Assembly (NCBI GenBank): GCA_045617585.1
Contig: JAZLIW010000055.1
Coordinates: 1-16,933 of the forward strand
Direction of reading: 5' to 3'
From: CAKRZE01 sp045617585
GTDB taxonomy: Bacteria > Bacillota > Clostridia > Oscillospirales > CAG-272
Length of the DNA: 16,933 nt
Of this stretch, positions 6,538 to 12,525 are shown in pieces. Under the pieces are notes generated by a model. It was not told the origin of the DNA and did no database searches. It saw only the letters and a list, made by a program, of their open reading frames with translations. The translations under genes were made by a program, and so were the position numbers. Position 1 is the stretch's first letter. Every line of letters begins with the position of its first letter.

Positions 6538-7083
6538 ATGAGCATGAATACGGAAAGAACGAAAAAATGGATGATCCGCCGCGACGGCAGAGCCTTCCCG
6601 TGCGGGGAATTCGTGTACTGCGACGGAAGGAACACGGAGGAAGCGCTCCTTGCCGCGGAGTGGCTGTATCACCACACCGCGAGAGATAAGACGCGCAGCG
6701 ACGTCCTCCGTCTGTTCAAGACCTACGGGCTGTCGCTCAGCTGCTACCGCTCCTCCGTCCAGTCGCTGCTGCGGGACATCCGGGCGAAGAACGACGATTT
6801 TCTGGACCGCCGCTTCATCCTTTCGATCGCCGACCTGATCGAGAAGGCGCCGATGGGCAGACTGTCCGCGTTGATCACCGCGGTCCGGGATGACCTGAAC
6901 GACGAGTTCCTGCGCGCTTCCGGTGCCCCGACGATCGGGACGGAAGGGCAGGGGAGCGGGATGCAGTTCCGCGTCTCCTCGAACGGCTACGACTGGTTCC
7001 CGGTCATCCGCGGGTTCCTCTCCGACAGACGGGACGAGGTCAGCTCGGTCTCGGTCGTGCGTGAGGAGCGCTGCGCCTGCTGA
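6538..7083 (+). CDS. Uncharacterised 181-aa protein
   Basis: Not recognised. Start ATG 6538 has GGAAGGG about 9 bases upstream; a second in-frame ATG lies two codons later. The protein is soluble and charged, without a signal peptide or membrane segment. The first part has a basic stretch and cysteines (MIRRDGRAFPCGEFVYCDG, about 12-30). The middle looks mostly helical (about 35-130; EEALLAAEWLYHH, LLRDIRAKNDDFLDRRFILSIADLIEK), and the tail is beta-like and ends CAC. Codon use resembles the neighbours and the frame is uninterrupted. It converges with the WYL regulator gene, with 13 bp between the two stop codons and no clear terminator between them. Confidence 0.75.
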   Translation: MSMNTERTKKWMIRRDGRAFPCGEFVYCDGRNTEEALLAAEWLYHHTARDKTRSDVLRLFKTYGLSLSCYRSSVQSLLRDIRAKNDDFLDRRFILSIADLIEKAPMGRLSALITAVRDDLNDEFLRASGAPTIGTEGQGSGMQFRVSSNGYDWFPVIRGFLSDRRDEVSSVSVVREERCAC

Positions 7084-7096
7084 AACGCGGGTACCT

Positions 7097-8152
7097 TCAG
7101 TCCCGGTACTGCTCCGCCGCGCGGAGCAGCCGGTCGCGGACGCGCTGCACGAGAAAATCGGGTGAGACGAGGACGGCGTCCGGGGCGTAATTGTGCGCGA
7201 AATGCTCGATGGACATTTCGTTCGCGTAGACGGAGACGCAGACGGTCTCGTCCGTCTCGTCGGAGAAGGTGAGATCCTTGCCGAAGAGGTCGATGATATC
7301 GCTGATCTTGTTCTTTTTGATGCGCAGGACGGCGCGGCAGTTCCCGCTCGCGTACATATAGATGTGCTTCCGCATATAGTCCGGGAGATCGAGCTTCTGC
7401 CCGTTGGAGCCGCGCAGGGTCTCGAAGGGCTTGACCGGCGCGTCCTCGATCTCGATTTCGGAAATGCGGTCGATGCGGTAATTGGAGACGTCGTCGTATT
7501 TGTCAAAATTGCAGATCAGGTAGTATTTACCTTCCTTTGCCGCCATCTGATAGGGGCTGACGAGGTAGCGTATGCTGCCGTCGGAGCGCTTTCTCGGGTG
7601 CTGCTTTTTGTCGGTACCGTATTCCAGATAGCAGAAGGAGATCTTCTTTTTCTGCGTGATCGCCTCGTCGATCCGCTCGATGTTCCAGAAGACCTGACGG
7701 TTGTCGGTCCGGTCCTCCGGGGAGGGAGCGATATTGCCGACTTTGGAACGGAAATAGGAGTTGGAAAGCCCCTCGAGCTTTTCCACCAGCTTCCTGCACT
7801 GCGCGTGCGGGATATGCGGAGAAAAGAGAACGCTGTCGATCAGAAGGCGCAGTTCGGAATCGGTGAAATCACGGACCAGATAAAAGTCGGTCATGACGGT
7901 CGCGGTCTCTTTTTCTCCGGTTTTGGGATTGACGACGGTGCGCTCCTTTTCATCGTATTCCAGCTCGTATCCGAAGTCGGTCAGGTCCATCAGATTGCGG
8001 CGGATCGCTTTCCGGTCCACGGGCATATCGTATTCCCGTTCCAGGATCTCTTCAATCTGCTTCTGACTCAGGCGGTGCTCCTCGTCGGTGTACTTCCGGA
8101 GGATGTCGAGGATATTGAAGATCAGGAGCTTCTTCGGCTGTTTCACGTACAT
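7097..8152 (-). CDS. WYL-domain transcriptional regulator
   Basis: A 351-aa protein. Start ATG 8152 is chosen for AAGGAG 8-13 bases upstream; the frame is open to 8245 but without a better site. An N-terminal winged helix-turn-helix (about 1-70: LLIFNILDILRKYTDEEHRLSQKQIEEIL, DRKAIRRNLMDLTDFGYEL) is followed by a WYL domain (about 160-240: ISFCYLEYGTDKK, YLVSPYQMAAKEGKYYLICNFDKYDDVSNYRIDRI) and a C-terminal WCX-type region (about 265-350). Such proteins bind DNA and are thought to sense a ligand, sometimes nucleic acid, through the WYL fold. Many regulate stress, metabolism or defence loci. No target is evident; self-regulation or control of the convergent neighbour is possible. Confidence 0.88.
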   Translation of the reverse strand: MYVKQPKKLLIFNILDILRKYTDEEHRLSQKQIEEILEREYDMPVDRKAIRRNLMDLTDFGYELEYDEKERTVVNPKTGEKETATVMTDFYLVRDFTDSELRLLIDSVLFSPHIPHAQCRKLVEKLEGLSNSYFRSKVGNIAPSPEDRTDNRQVFWNIERIDEAITQKKKISFCYLEYGTDKKQHPRKRSDGSIRYLVSPYQMAAKEGKYYLICNFDKYDDVSNYRIDRISEIEIEDAPVKPFETLRGSNGQKLDLPDYMRKHIYMYASGNCRAVLRIKKNKISDIIDLFGKDLTFSDETDETVCVSVYANEMSIEHFAHNYAPDAVLVSPDFLVQRVRDRLLRAAEQYRD

Positions 8153-8235
8153 GGCTTTTCTCCTTTTCGTTTCGGCAGGGCGGGGTAGCGGCTGAAACGG
8201 AAAAACGTTCGTCCGCTGCCCGTTTCTTTGCTTTG

Positions 8236-8244
8236 ATTGTAGCA
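8236..8244 (-). promoter_or_regulatory. Extended -10 promoter of the WYL regulator gene
   Basis: Leftward TGCTACAAT, about 85 bp before the start codon. No convincing -35 at 17 bp. The rest of the gap up to 8384 is A-rich on the rightward strand and shows no gene or recognisable RNA. Confidence 0.5.
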
Positions 8245-8384
8245 CGGACTTATGAACGCCATATAAACAACGGAGAAAAAACCGCTGCCGCAGGAGGAGG
8301 GGAAACGGATCGGGACCCGCGGTCCGGCGCGGAAAACCACAGAAAAAAACGAAAAAAACCGAAAAACTTTTTTTGAAAAAACCC

Positions 8385-8413
8385 TTGACAAACGGGAAGG
8401 CATGTGGTATAAT
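8385..8413 (+). promoter_or_regulatory. Consensus promoter of the tRNA operon
   Basis: TTGACA (8385-8390), 17 bp, TATAAT (8408-8413), with TGTGG just before the -10. It is a perfect match, as expected for a stable-RNA operon, and lies about 30 bp before tRNA-Asp. Confidence 0.93.
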
Positions 8414-8442
8414 TATGACCGTCGCAGGGAAAGCGACATAGT

Positions 8443-8519
8443 GGCCCGGTAGTTCAGCTGGTTAGAACGCCAGCCTGTCACGCTGGAGGTCGTCGGTTCG
8501 AGCCCGTCCCGGGTCGCCA
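8443..8519 (+). tRNA. tRNA-Asp (anticodon GTC)
   Basis: 77 bases including encoded CCA. Acceptor GGCCCGG pairs with CCGGGTC, and the anticodon loop CTGTCAC is closed by CCAGC / GCTGG. The T stem GTCGG / CCGTC has one T-T mismatch at positions 50-64; the T loop TTCGAGC is normal. First gene of a four-tRNA operon. Confidence 0.95.
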
Positions 8520-8524
8520 CTTTT

Positions 8525-8568
8525 TTGAACTGATCGTGACGTCGGTTCAAGCTTACCATCCGGTAAGC
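8525..8568 (+). other. Two adjacent hairpins in the Asp-Phe tRNA spacer
   Basis: TTGAAC (8525-8530) pairs with GTTCAA (8545-8550), followed at once by GCTTACC (8551-8557) pairing with GGTAAGC (8562-8568) around a 4-base loop. There is no T run after the second, so a role in processing or spacing of the precursor is more likely than termination. Confidence 0.55.
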
Positions 8569-8572
8569 GTAC

Positions 8573-8648
8573 GCCTTTGTAGCTCAGTTGGTAGAGCAGG
8601 GGACTGAAAATCCCCGTGTCGTTGGTTCGATTCCGACCGAAGGCACCA
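8573..8648 (+). tRNA. tRNA-Phe (anticodon GAA)
   Basis: 76 bases with encoded CCA. Acceptor GCCTTTG / CGAAGGC, anticodon loop CTGAAAA closed by GGGGA / TCCCC, T arm GTTGG-TTCGATT-CCGAC. Confidence 0.96.
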
Positions 8649-8665
8649 GCTTTCGGCCCGAAAGC
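8649..8665 (+). other. Hairpin in the Phe-Gly tRNA spacer
   Basis: Perfect 7-bp inverted repeat GCTTTCG / CGAAAGC with a 3-base loop, starting on the base right after the CCA of tRNA-Phe. Confidence 0.55.
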
Positions 8666-8693
8666 AAAAGTTTTCGGATACGTCGGAAGCTAT

Positions 8694-8769
8694 GCGGATT
8701 TAGCTCATTTGGCAGAGCGCGACCTTGCCAAGGTCGAGGTGGCGGGTTCGAGACCCGTAATCCGCTCCA
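8694..8769 (+). tRNA. tRNA-Gly (anticodon GCC)
   Basis: 76 bases with encoded CCA. Acceptor GCGGATT / AATCCGC, anticodon loop TTGCCAA closed by CGACC / GGTCG, T loop TTCGAGA. Confidence 0.95.
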
Positions 8770-8772
8770 ATG

Positions 8773-8798
8773 GATGCTGTCACCTCCGTGACAGCATC
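8773..8798 (+). other. Long hairpin in the Gly-Cys tRNA spacer
   Basis: Perfect 11-bp inverted repeat GATGCTGTCAC / GTGACAGCATC with loop CTCC, then TTTC. The stem is strong, but the T run is short, so it could be a leaky terminator that lowers tRNA-Cys output, or a processing signal. Confidence 0.6.
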
Positions 8799-8806
8799 TT
8801 TCATAA

Positions 8807-8880
<74 letters not shown>

Positions 8881-8913
8881 AAAATCCCTTGAACGCAAGT
8901 TCGAGGGATTTTT
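8881..8913 (+). terminator. Terminator of the tRNA operon
   Basis: Stem AATCCCTTGAAC / GTTCGAGGGATT with a GCAA tetraloop (8895-8898), followed by TTT. It starts directly after the CCA of tRNA-Cys. A degenerate inverted copy lies at 8942-8967, inside the following repeat region. Confidence 0.85.
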
Positions 8914-9005
8914 ACTTATTACTTCTTCCTTCTTACTTCTTCCCTCGAACTTCCGCTCGGGATTTTTGGGAAGTAAGAAATAAAAAGTAAGAAGTAAGAA
9001 GTGAG
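8914..9005. repeat. Inverted array of 7-bp repeats around a terminator-like core
   Basis: Right arm: five tandem heptamers at 8971-9005 (AAGTAAG, AAATAAA, AAGTAAG, AAGTAAG, AAGTGAG). Left arm: four heptamers at 8914-8941 in the opposite orientation (ACTTATT, ACTTCTT, CCTTCTT, ACTTCTT). Between them 8942-8967 is close to the reverse complement of the tRNA-operon terminator. The whole can fold into one long imperfect cruciform. It marks the change to AT-rich sequence and stands directly before the four-helix-bundle gene, as a mobile-unit end might. Confidence 0.75.
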
Positions 9006-9008
9006 GTT

Positions 9009-9027
9009 GATTTTGCTTCGCAAAATC
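9009..9027 (+). repeat. Short palindrome upstream of the four-helix-bundle gene
   Basis: GATTTTGC / GCAAAATC, 8 bp, with a 3-base loop and a following T-rich run (to about 9037). It could stop read-through from the tRNA operon or mark the end of the inserted unit. Confidence 0.5.
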
Positions 9028-9038
9028 TTCATTTTTTG

Positions 9039-9067
9039 TTGAAAAGCAACGAAATTTATGATATAAT
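9039..9067 (+). promoter_or_regulatory. Promoter of the four-helix-bundle gene
   Basis: TTGAAA (9039-9044), 17 bp, TATAAT (9062-9067), about 30 bp before the start codon. Confidence 0.8.
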
Positions 9068-9096
9068 TAAGCAAAAGAGAAAAGGAAGATACATTT

Positions 9097-9450
9097 ATGG
9101 CAGACAGCTTGTTGATCACGAAATCCAAGGAATTTGCTTTGCAAATCATCAAGGTTTGCAACGAGGTGAAGCAGAACAAAAAGGAAAGCGTTCTGACAAA
9201 TCAATTGATTCGTTCCGGCACAAGTGTCGGTGCAAATATCCGTGAAGCATTTTACGGTCACGGTACTGCCGATTTTATCGCCAAACTCCAGATTGCCCTC
9301 AAAGAGTGTTCCGAGAGCGAATACTGGCTCGAACTTCTGATTGAAAGCGGTTATTATGACGATAAGATGATACTTGACAAGTGTATCGAGGTCAAGAAAT
9401 TGCTGATCTCCTCCATCAACACCGCAAAAAGCAAGGCGGACAAACAATAA
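9097..9450 (+). CDS. Four-helix-bundle protein (23S rRNA IVS / Avd-like family)
   Basis: A 117-aa protein, a full-length match to the small four-helix-bundle family (TIGR02436-like) first seen in insertions within 23S rRNA genes and related to the Avd proteins of diversity-generating retroelements. Family marks are QLIRSGTSVGANIREA at 36-51 and FIAKLQIALKECSESEYWLELL at 60-81. It is basic and probably forms an oligomer that may bind nucleic acid; the molecular role is unknown. Start ATG 9097 has AAAGGAAG 8-15 bases upstream. It has its own promoter and terminator and lies in AT-rich DNA beside a tRNA operon, with a repeat array in front. No reverse transcriptase or template repeat is seen nearby, so it is not part of a complete retroelement here. 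Confidence 0.9.
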   Translation: MADSLLITKSKEFALQIIKVCNEVKQNKKESVLTNQLIRSGTSVGANIREAFYGHGTADFIAKLQIALKECSESEYWLELLIESGYYDDKMILDKCIEVKKLLISSINTAKSKADKQ

Positions 9451-9490
9451 TCGCATTTTCGCAAAAACAAAAAGATGCAAAACGTCATTT

Positions 9491-9545
9491 TCGATCTTCC
9501 ATCCGGAACCGGACGGATGAATAGGCATTTTCAAGATCGATTTTT
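9491..9545 (+). terminator. Stem-loop and T run after the four-helix-bundle gene
   Basis: Outer stem TCGATCTT (9491-9498) / AAGATCGA (9533-9540), inner stem CATCCG (9500-9505) / CGGATG (9514-9519), then TTTTT. The 3' side has an unpaired stretch (9520-9532), so the fold is not a compact terminator. A further GCAAAA / TTTTGC pairing can extend it. It probably ends transcription, and may also mark the end of the unit. Confidence 0.6.
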
Positions 9546-9547
9546 GC

Positions 9548-9576
9548 TTGATAAAGCTGATGATTTGTGCTATACT
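9548..9576 (+). promoter_or_regulatory. Promoter of the truncated acetyltransferase gene
   Basis: TTGATA (9548-9553), 17 bp, TATACT (9571-9576) preceded by TGC (extended -10). Confidence 0.75.
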
Positions 9577-9610
9577 TATTTTGATAATTCAAAAAGGAGT
9601 AGCGTTTCTC

Positions 9611-10015
9611 ATGTCCGTTTTACGAAAAATTAACGCATCTGATGCAGAACTCGTTTCTACAAGAATGAATTTGAGTATAGAGGAAGCAAAGAGTCTTATC
9701 GATGAGTGGAATACAGGACGTTTTAACGGCAACTATTTTGAAATGTTCGCTGTATCTATTAACAATACGGTTGTCGGACTATTTTCGATATATGAGCATT
9801 CAAAATCAATCGTTTCTATCGGTCCTGAGATTTTTGAGGAATATCGGCAGAATGGATTTGCCAAAAAAGCAATGGCGGAAATTATGCGAATTGCGAAAGA
9901 AAAAAAGTATTCTATTATTTTGCAACAGGTAAGAACGGGCAGAGCCGCGGATCTTGATCTCGGCGATCTTTCGCCGGGTTTTCCCCGAAACAACCGGACC
10001 GACCGGTATCTTTGA
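9611..10015 (+). pseudogene. GNAT-family N-acetyltransferase, 3' end replaced
   Basis: Start ATG 9611, with AAGGAG 12 bases upstream. Residues 1-108 read as a GNAT protein: substrate-side N-terminus, FAVSINNTVVGLFSIYEH (46-63), SIGPEIFEEYRQNGFAKKAM (69-88, acetyl-CoA loop RQNGFA) and SIILQQVRT (101-109). In relatives the sequence then continues with an asparagine-rich NxAS segment and the LGF helix and strand. Here, near 9,933-9,940, it changes to GC-rich sequence coding GRAADLDLGDLSPGF and ends at residue 134. Base composition shifts at the same place, so a deletion or insertion junction has probably removed the last 30-40 residues. The remaining enzyme lacks part of the acetyl-CoA site. Nothing gene-like was recognised in 9,940-10,060. 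Confidence 0.7.
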
Positions 10016-10070
10016 TACGGAATATTATCGTTTATCGGCTTCATATAAAACGAAAAAAGGAGGGATCGCA

Positions 10071-10754
10071 ATGACCACAGGTCAAAAGATCCGGTATTAC
10101 CGTGAAAAGCTCGGGCTCTCTCAGGAGGAGCTCGGAACGAAGCTGACAGTCGGCAGTCAGGCCGTCATCCTTTGGGAGACGAATCAGACCCTGCCCGCCG
10201 TGGAAGAGCTGCTGAATATGAAAAAGCTCTTCCGGGTCCCCGTTGACGAGCTATTGAACGGGGATGAACCGAAGGAAGAGAACGCCCCGGTCCCGCGGGA
10301 AAAATACGTCGTTCGTTATGAAAAAGCGGATCTGCAAACCGCTTACAAAGCATCACGCGCTACGATGTTCCGGCGTGCCGCCTTATTCGTTCTTGCCTGC
10401 GCGGCTCTGTTTATCGTTGGCTTCGGCACGGGCAAATTCGTGCTCGGGCTGAGCACGGGGCTTTGTCTGCTCGGCGTGATTGTATACGCCAAAAGCTTTC
10501 TCGCGTACGGGAAGGCGTGGAAGAACAAGGAAGCAGCGCTATTGAATACGACGTATTCGTACGAGGTGTATCGGGACGATTTCGTCCTGACGATCTCCCG
10601 CGACGGGGCGGTGAAGAGAACGCAGCGGATCGCCCTCAGTGAGATCGAGAAAACGCAGATCGTCGGGAACGTCGTTCAATTGCAGATCTCCGGGCAGATC
10701 TATTTTCTGAAGCAGAACGAACTGGTGCCCGATTCCGTTTTTCTGCCCCGCTGA
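10071..10754 (+). CDS. Xre-type helix-turn-helix protein with membrane helices
   Basis: A 227-aa protein. Start ATG 10071 follows a strong AAGGAGGG; the frame is open from 9954 but has no ribosome site there. Residues about 4-60 are a typical Cro/CI-Xre domain (IRYYREKLGLSQEELGTKLTVGSQAVILWETNQTLPAVEELLNMKKLF). An acidic linker leads to two membrane helices (about 101-118 and 122-141) and a C-terminal domain of about 75 residues (SYEVYRDDFVLTISRDGAVKRTQRIALSEIEKTQIVGNVVQLQISGQIYFLKQNEL), which resembles YcxB-like bacterial PH domains. It is probably a membrane-tethered DNA-binding regulator. The target is unknown. The gene is followed by a strong terminator and seems to stand alone. Confidence 0.85.
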   Translation: MTTGQKIRYYREKLGLSQEELGTKLTVGSQAVILWETNQTLPAVEELLNMKKLFRVPVDELLNGDEPKEENAPVPREKYVVRYEKADLQTAYKASRATMFRRAALFVLACAALFIVGFGTGKFVLGLSTGLCLLGVIVYAKSFLAYGKAWKNKEAALLNTTYSYEVYRDDFVLTISRDGAVKRTQRIALSEIEKTQIVGNVVQLQISGQIYFLKQNELVPDSVFLPR

Positions 10755-10773
10755 ACGCATCAAAACGTCAGAG

Positions 10774-10807
10774 ACTCCCTGCCGCGAAAGCGGTCGGGAG
10801 TTTTTTT
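10774..10807 (+). terminator. Rho-independent terminator after the Xre-type gene
   Basis: ACTCCC / GGGAGT and CCGC / GCGG around a GAAA tetraloop, then seven or more T. Confidence 0.9.
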
Positions 10808-10867
10808 CGTGGAAATTGAAAAGAAAGCTAAAGCGGGCGGAAAGCGCTTTTATTCCCTGAAAAAGGA

Positions 10868-10896
10868 TTGAAAAATCGGTGACGGAATGTTATAAT
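10868..10896 (+). promoter_or_regulatory. Promoter of the YwaF-like gene cluster
   Basis: TTGAAA (10868-10873), 17 bp, TATAAT (10891-10896), about 38 bp before GTG 10935. Confidence 0.88.
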
Positions 10897-10934
10897 GAAA
10901 GAAAAACCACCAAATCGGAAAGGCAGGGGGAGAC

Positions 10935-11732
10935 GTGTACGGTTTTTTTCACGGTCTGCTGGCGGACAAAAAAGGCGGGATGATCTTTACGCTGTTCGGC
11001 GGCTGGCATTTTTTCTATCTTGTGCTCACGGTGATCACCGCGGCTGCCGTTCTTCTTTTCACGAAAGACAAAGGGCAGAAAACGAAAGACAGGATCGCGG
11101 GGCTCTTTCTTGATCTTGCCTTCGGGCTGTATCTCGCGGATTTCTTTCTCATGCCGCTTGCGTACGGTGAGATCGATATCGAAAAGCTGCCGTTTCACGT
11201 CTGCACGGCGACCTGCGTTGCCTGCTTTCTGAGCACGCGGGTGAAATTCCTTGAAAAGTACCGGACGTCGATCGTGAAGCTCGGCTTTCTTTCCAATCTC
11301 GTCTACCTGATCTATCCGGCGGGCGTGATGTGGCACGCGGTCGGTCCGCTTTCCTATCGCGTGATCCAGACGCTGCTGTTCCATTGTCTGATGACGGTTT
11401 TCGGGTTCCTGACGCTGGCGTTCGACCGCGGGGAAAAGAAGCGGGGGAAGCACGTACGGGACCTGACCGTGATCGTCTGCATGACGGTCTGGGCGGTGAT
11501 CGGGAATTACGTTTATAACGGGACGGCGGGAGACGACACGCGCTTCTACAACTGGTTCTTCGTCGTCCGCGATCCGTTTTACCTTCTGCCCGAAAAGATC
11601 GCGCCGTTCGTCATGCCTTTTCTGAACGCGGCTTTGTTTTTCGCGGTCGAAAAACTCGTCGATCTCGTTTTCGGGATCGCAAAACGCGGAAAACAGCCCG
11701 TGGGGAAAAACGGAGGGGAGGAGAACGTATGA
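10935..11732 (+). CDS. YwaF/TMEM164-family integral membrane protein
   Basis: A 265-aa protein from GTG 10935, with AGGGGGAG just upstream. About seven membrane helices. Family-like features are the first-helix histidine in FGGWHFFYL (His25), LPFHVCTATC at 85-94 and a later membrane histidine at 150 (LLFHCLM). This fits the YwaF (TIGR02206) / TMEM164 family. Human TMEM164 is reported to be an acyltransferase for ether lipids, and bacterial members have no assigned reaction. The stop overlaps the next start (ATGA). Confidence 0.75.
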   Translation: MYGFFHGLLADKKGGMIFTLFGGWHFFYLVLTVITAAAVLLFTKDKGQKTKDRIAGLFLDLAFGLYLADFFLMPLAYGEIDIEKLPFHVCTATCVACFLSTRVKFLEKYRTSIVKLGFLSNLVYLIYPAGVMWHAVGPLSYRVIQTLLFHCLMTVFGFLTLAFDRGEKKRGKHVRDLTVIVCMTVWAVIGNYVYNGTAGDDTRFYNWFFVVRDPFYLLPEKIAPFVMPFLNAALFFAVEKLVDLVFGIAKRGKQPVGKNGGEENV

Positions 11733-12469
11733 ATCCGGATCAGAATGCCGGCAGCAGGATCGGGGCGATGATCCTTGACCGATCGTTTTCCTATCTGCAG
11801 CCGTATTTTTACCGCCATCCGTTCGCGCTGCGGTGCGAACTGGGGATCGGGGACGACGACGAAACGTATATGAAAAACGCGGAAGCGCGCGCGGAAGCGA
11901 TCTTCGGGATCCTGTTCCCGGACGGGCCGGACGCCGTGTTTTTCAACGATTACGTGACCGACCGGACCGAAAGCGGAGACGCCGACGTGGAACTGTCCCC
12001 CGAAGAGGCGGAGGCATGGCTCCGTGACCGGATCGGAGCGGAAACCGCACGGCTCCGTTTCCTCATGGAATATCAGATGAAGTACCGTCATATTGTCGTC
12101 CGCGGTCTGGAGCTGCCGGATCCCGGCCTTGCCGACGTGATCCTGCGCCGCAACAGAGTTGTCTGCTATCCGGACGGGAAGAAATTTGACTGCCGCAGTC
12201 TGATACGCCGTCAGCTCACGGACCCGGATTCGCCCGAGATCAGCTTCGTCTCCTTCCGGAACGAATGTATCCTGTCGGTCTACGACGACCGCGGCTGCGA
12301 CGCCGTATTTGCCGAGTATGATAAAATGGCGGAATTCTATCCGAAGCTTGAGCCGTTTTTTCTTCCATACGACGCTGCGGAAATGAAGCGCCGTCTGGAA
12401 CGCCGGACGGCTGACGGGATGTATTTTGTGATTGGTACTTGTCAAAACGAAGACGGTATGATATACTGA
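11729..12469 (+). CDS. DUF3885-like protein
   Basis: A 246-aa soluble protein, start overlapping the upstream stop by 4 bp and preceded by GGAGGGGAGGAG. The N-terminal half has FALRCELGIG (32-41) and YMKNAEARAEAIFGILFP (47-64); the C-terminal half has SFVSFRNECILSVYDDRGCDAVFAEYDKMAEFYPKLEPFFLPYD (172-215). A YDDRG-D motif followed by a helix and a short YD segment is how I remember DUF3885, whose function is unknown. The assignment was made from memory and should be read as tentative. The 3' end holds the promoter of the next gene. Confidence 0.65.
   Translation: MNPDQNAGSRIGAMILDRSFSYLQPYFYRHPFALRCELGIGDDDETYMKNAEARAEAIFGILFPDGPDAVFFNDYVTDRTESGDADVELSPEEAEAWLRDRIGAETARLRFLMEYQMKYRHIVVRGLELPDPGLADVILRRNRVVCYPDGKKFDCRSLIRRQLTDPDSPEISFVSFRNECILSVYDDRGCDAVFAEYDKMAEFYPKLEPFFLPYDAAEMKRRLERRTADGMYFVIGTCQNEDGMIY
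12439..12467 (+). promoter_or_regulatory. Promoter inside the end of the DUF3885-like gene
   Basis: TTGTCA (12439-12444), 17 bp, TATACT (12462-12467). It would start transcription about 50 bp before ATG 12526, so the downstream genes can be expressed apart from the two upstream ones. Confidence 0.75.
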
Positions 12470-12525
12470 AAAAAACGTCGTTTTCCGCGGTTCTCGGTGT
12501 GACGCGGAAAAGAAAGGAAACGAAC

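Noticed and set aside
7110..7130. 9-bp inverted repeat (CTGCTCCGC / GCGGAGCAG) at the end of the WYL gene
   Set aside because: It lies within codons for RLLRAAEQ and has no T run on either strand; probably chance in GC-rich coding sequence, though a weak role in ending the two converging transcripts cannot be excluded.
6400..7506. A 368-codon minus-strand frame crossing the unknown gene and the WYL gene
   Set aside because: Its Ser/Thr/Arg-rich composition is that of an off-frame reading; it overlaps the supported WYL gene in another frame.
8971..9005. CRISPR-like tandem repeats
   Set aside because: Units are 7 bp with no spacers between them and no cas genes nearby.
9097..9450. A complete diversity-generating retroelement built around the Avd-like gene
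   Set aside because: No reverse transcriptase, template repeat or variable repeat was seen on either side.
10830..10850. AAAGCG / CGCTTT inverted repeat before the YwaF-like gene promoter
   Set aside because: Only 6 bp with a 9-base loop and no link to the promoter elements; not distinguishable from chance.
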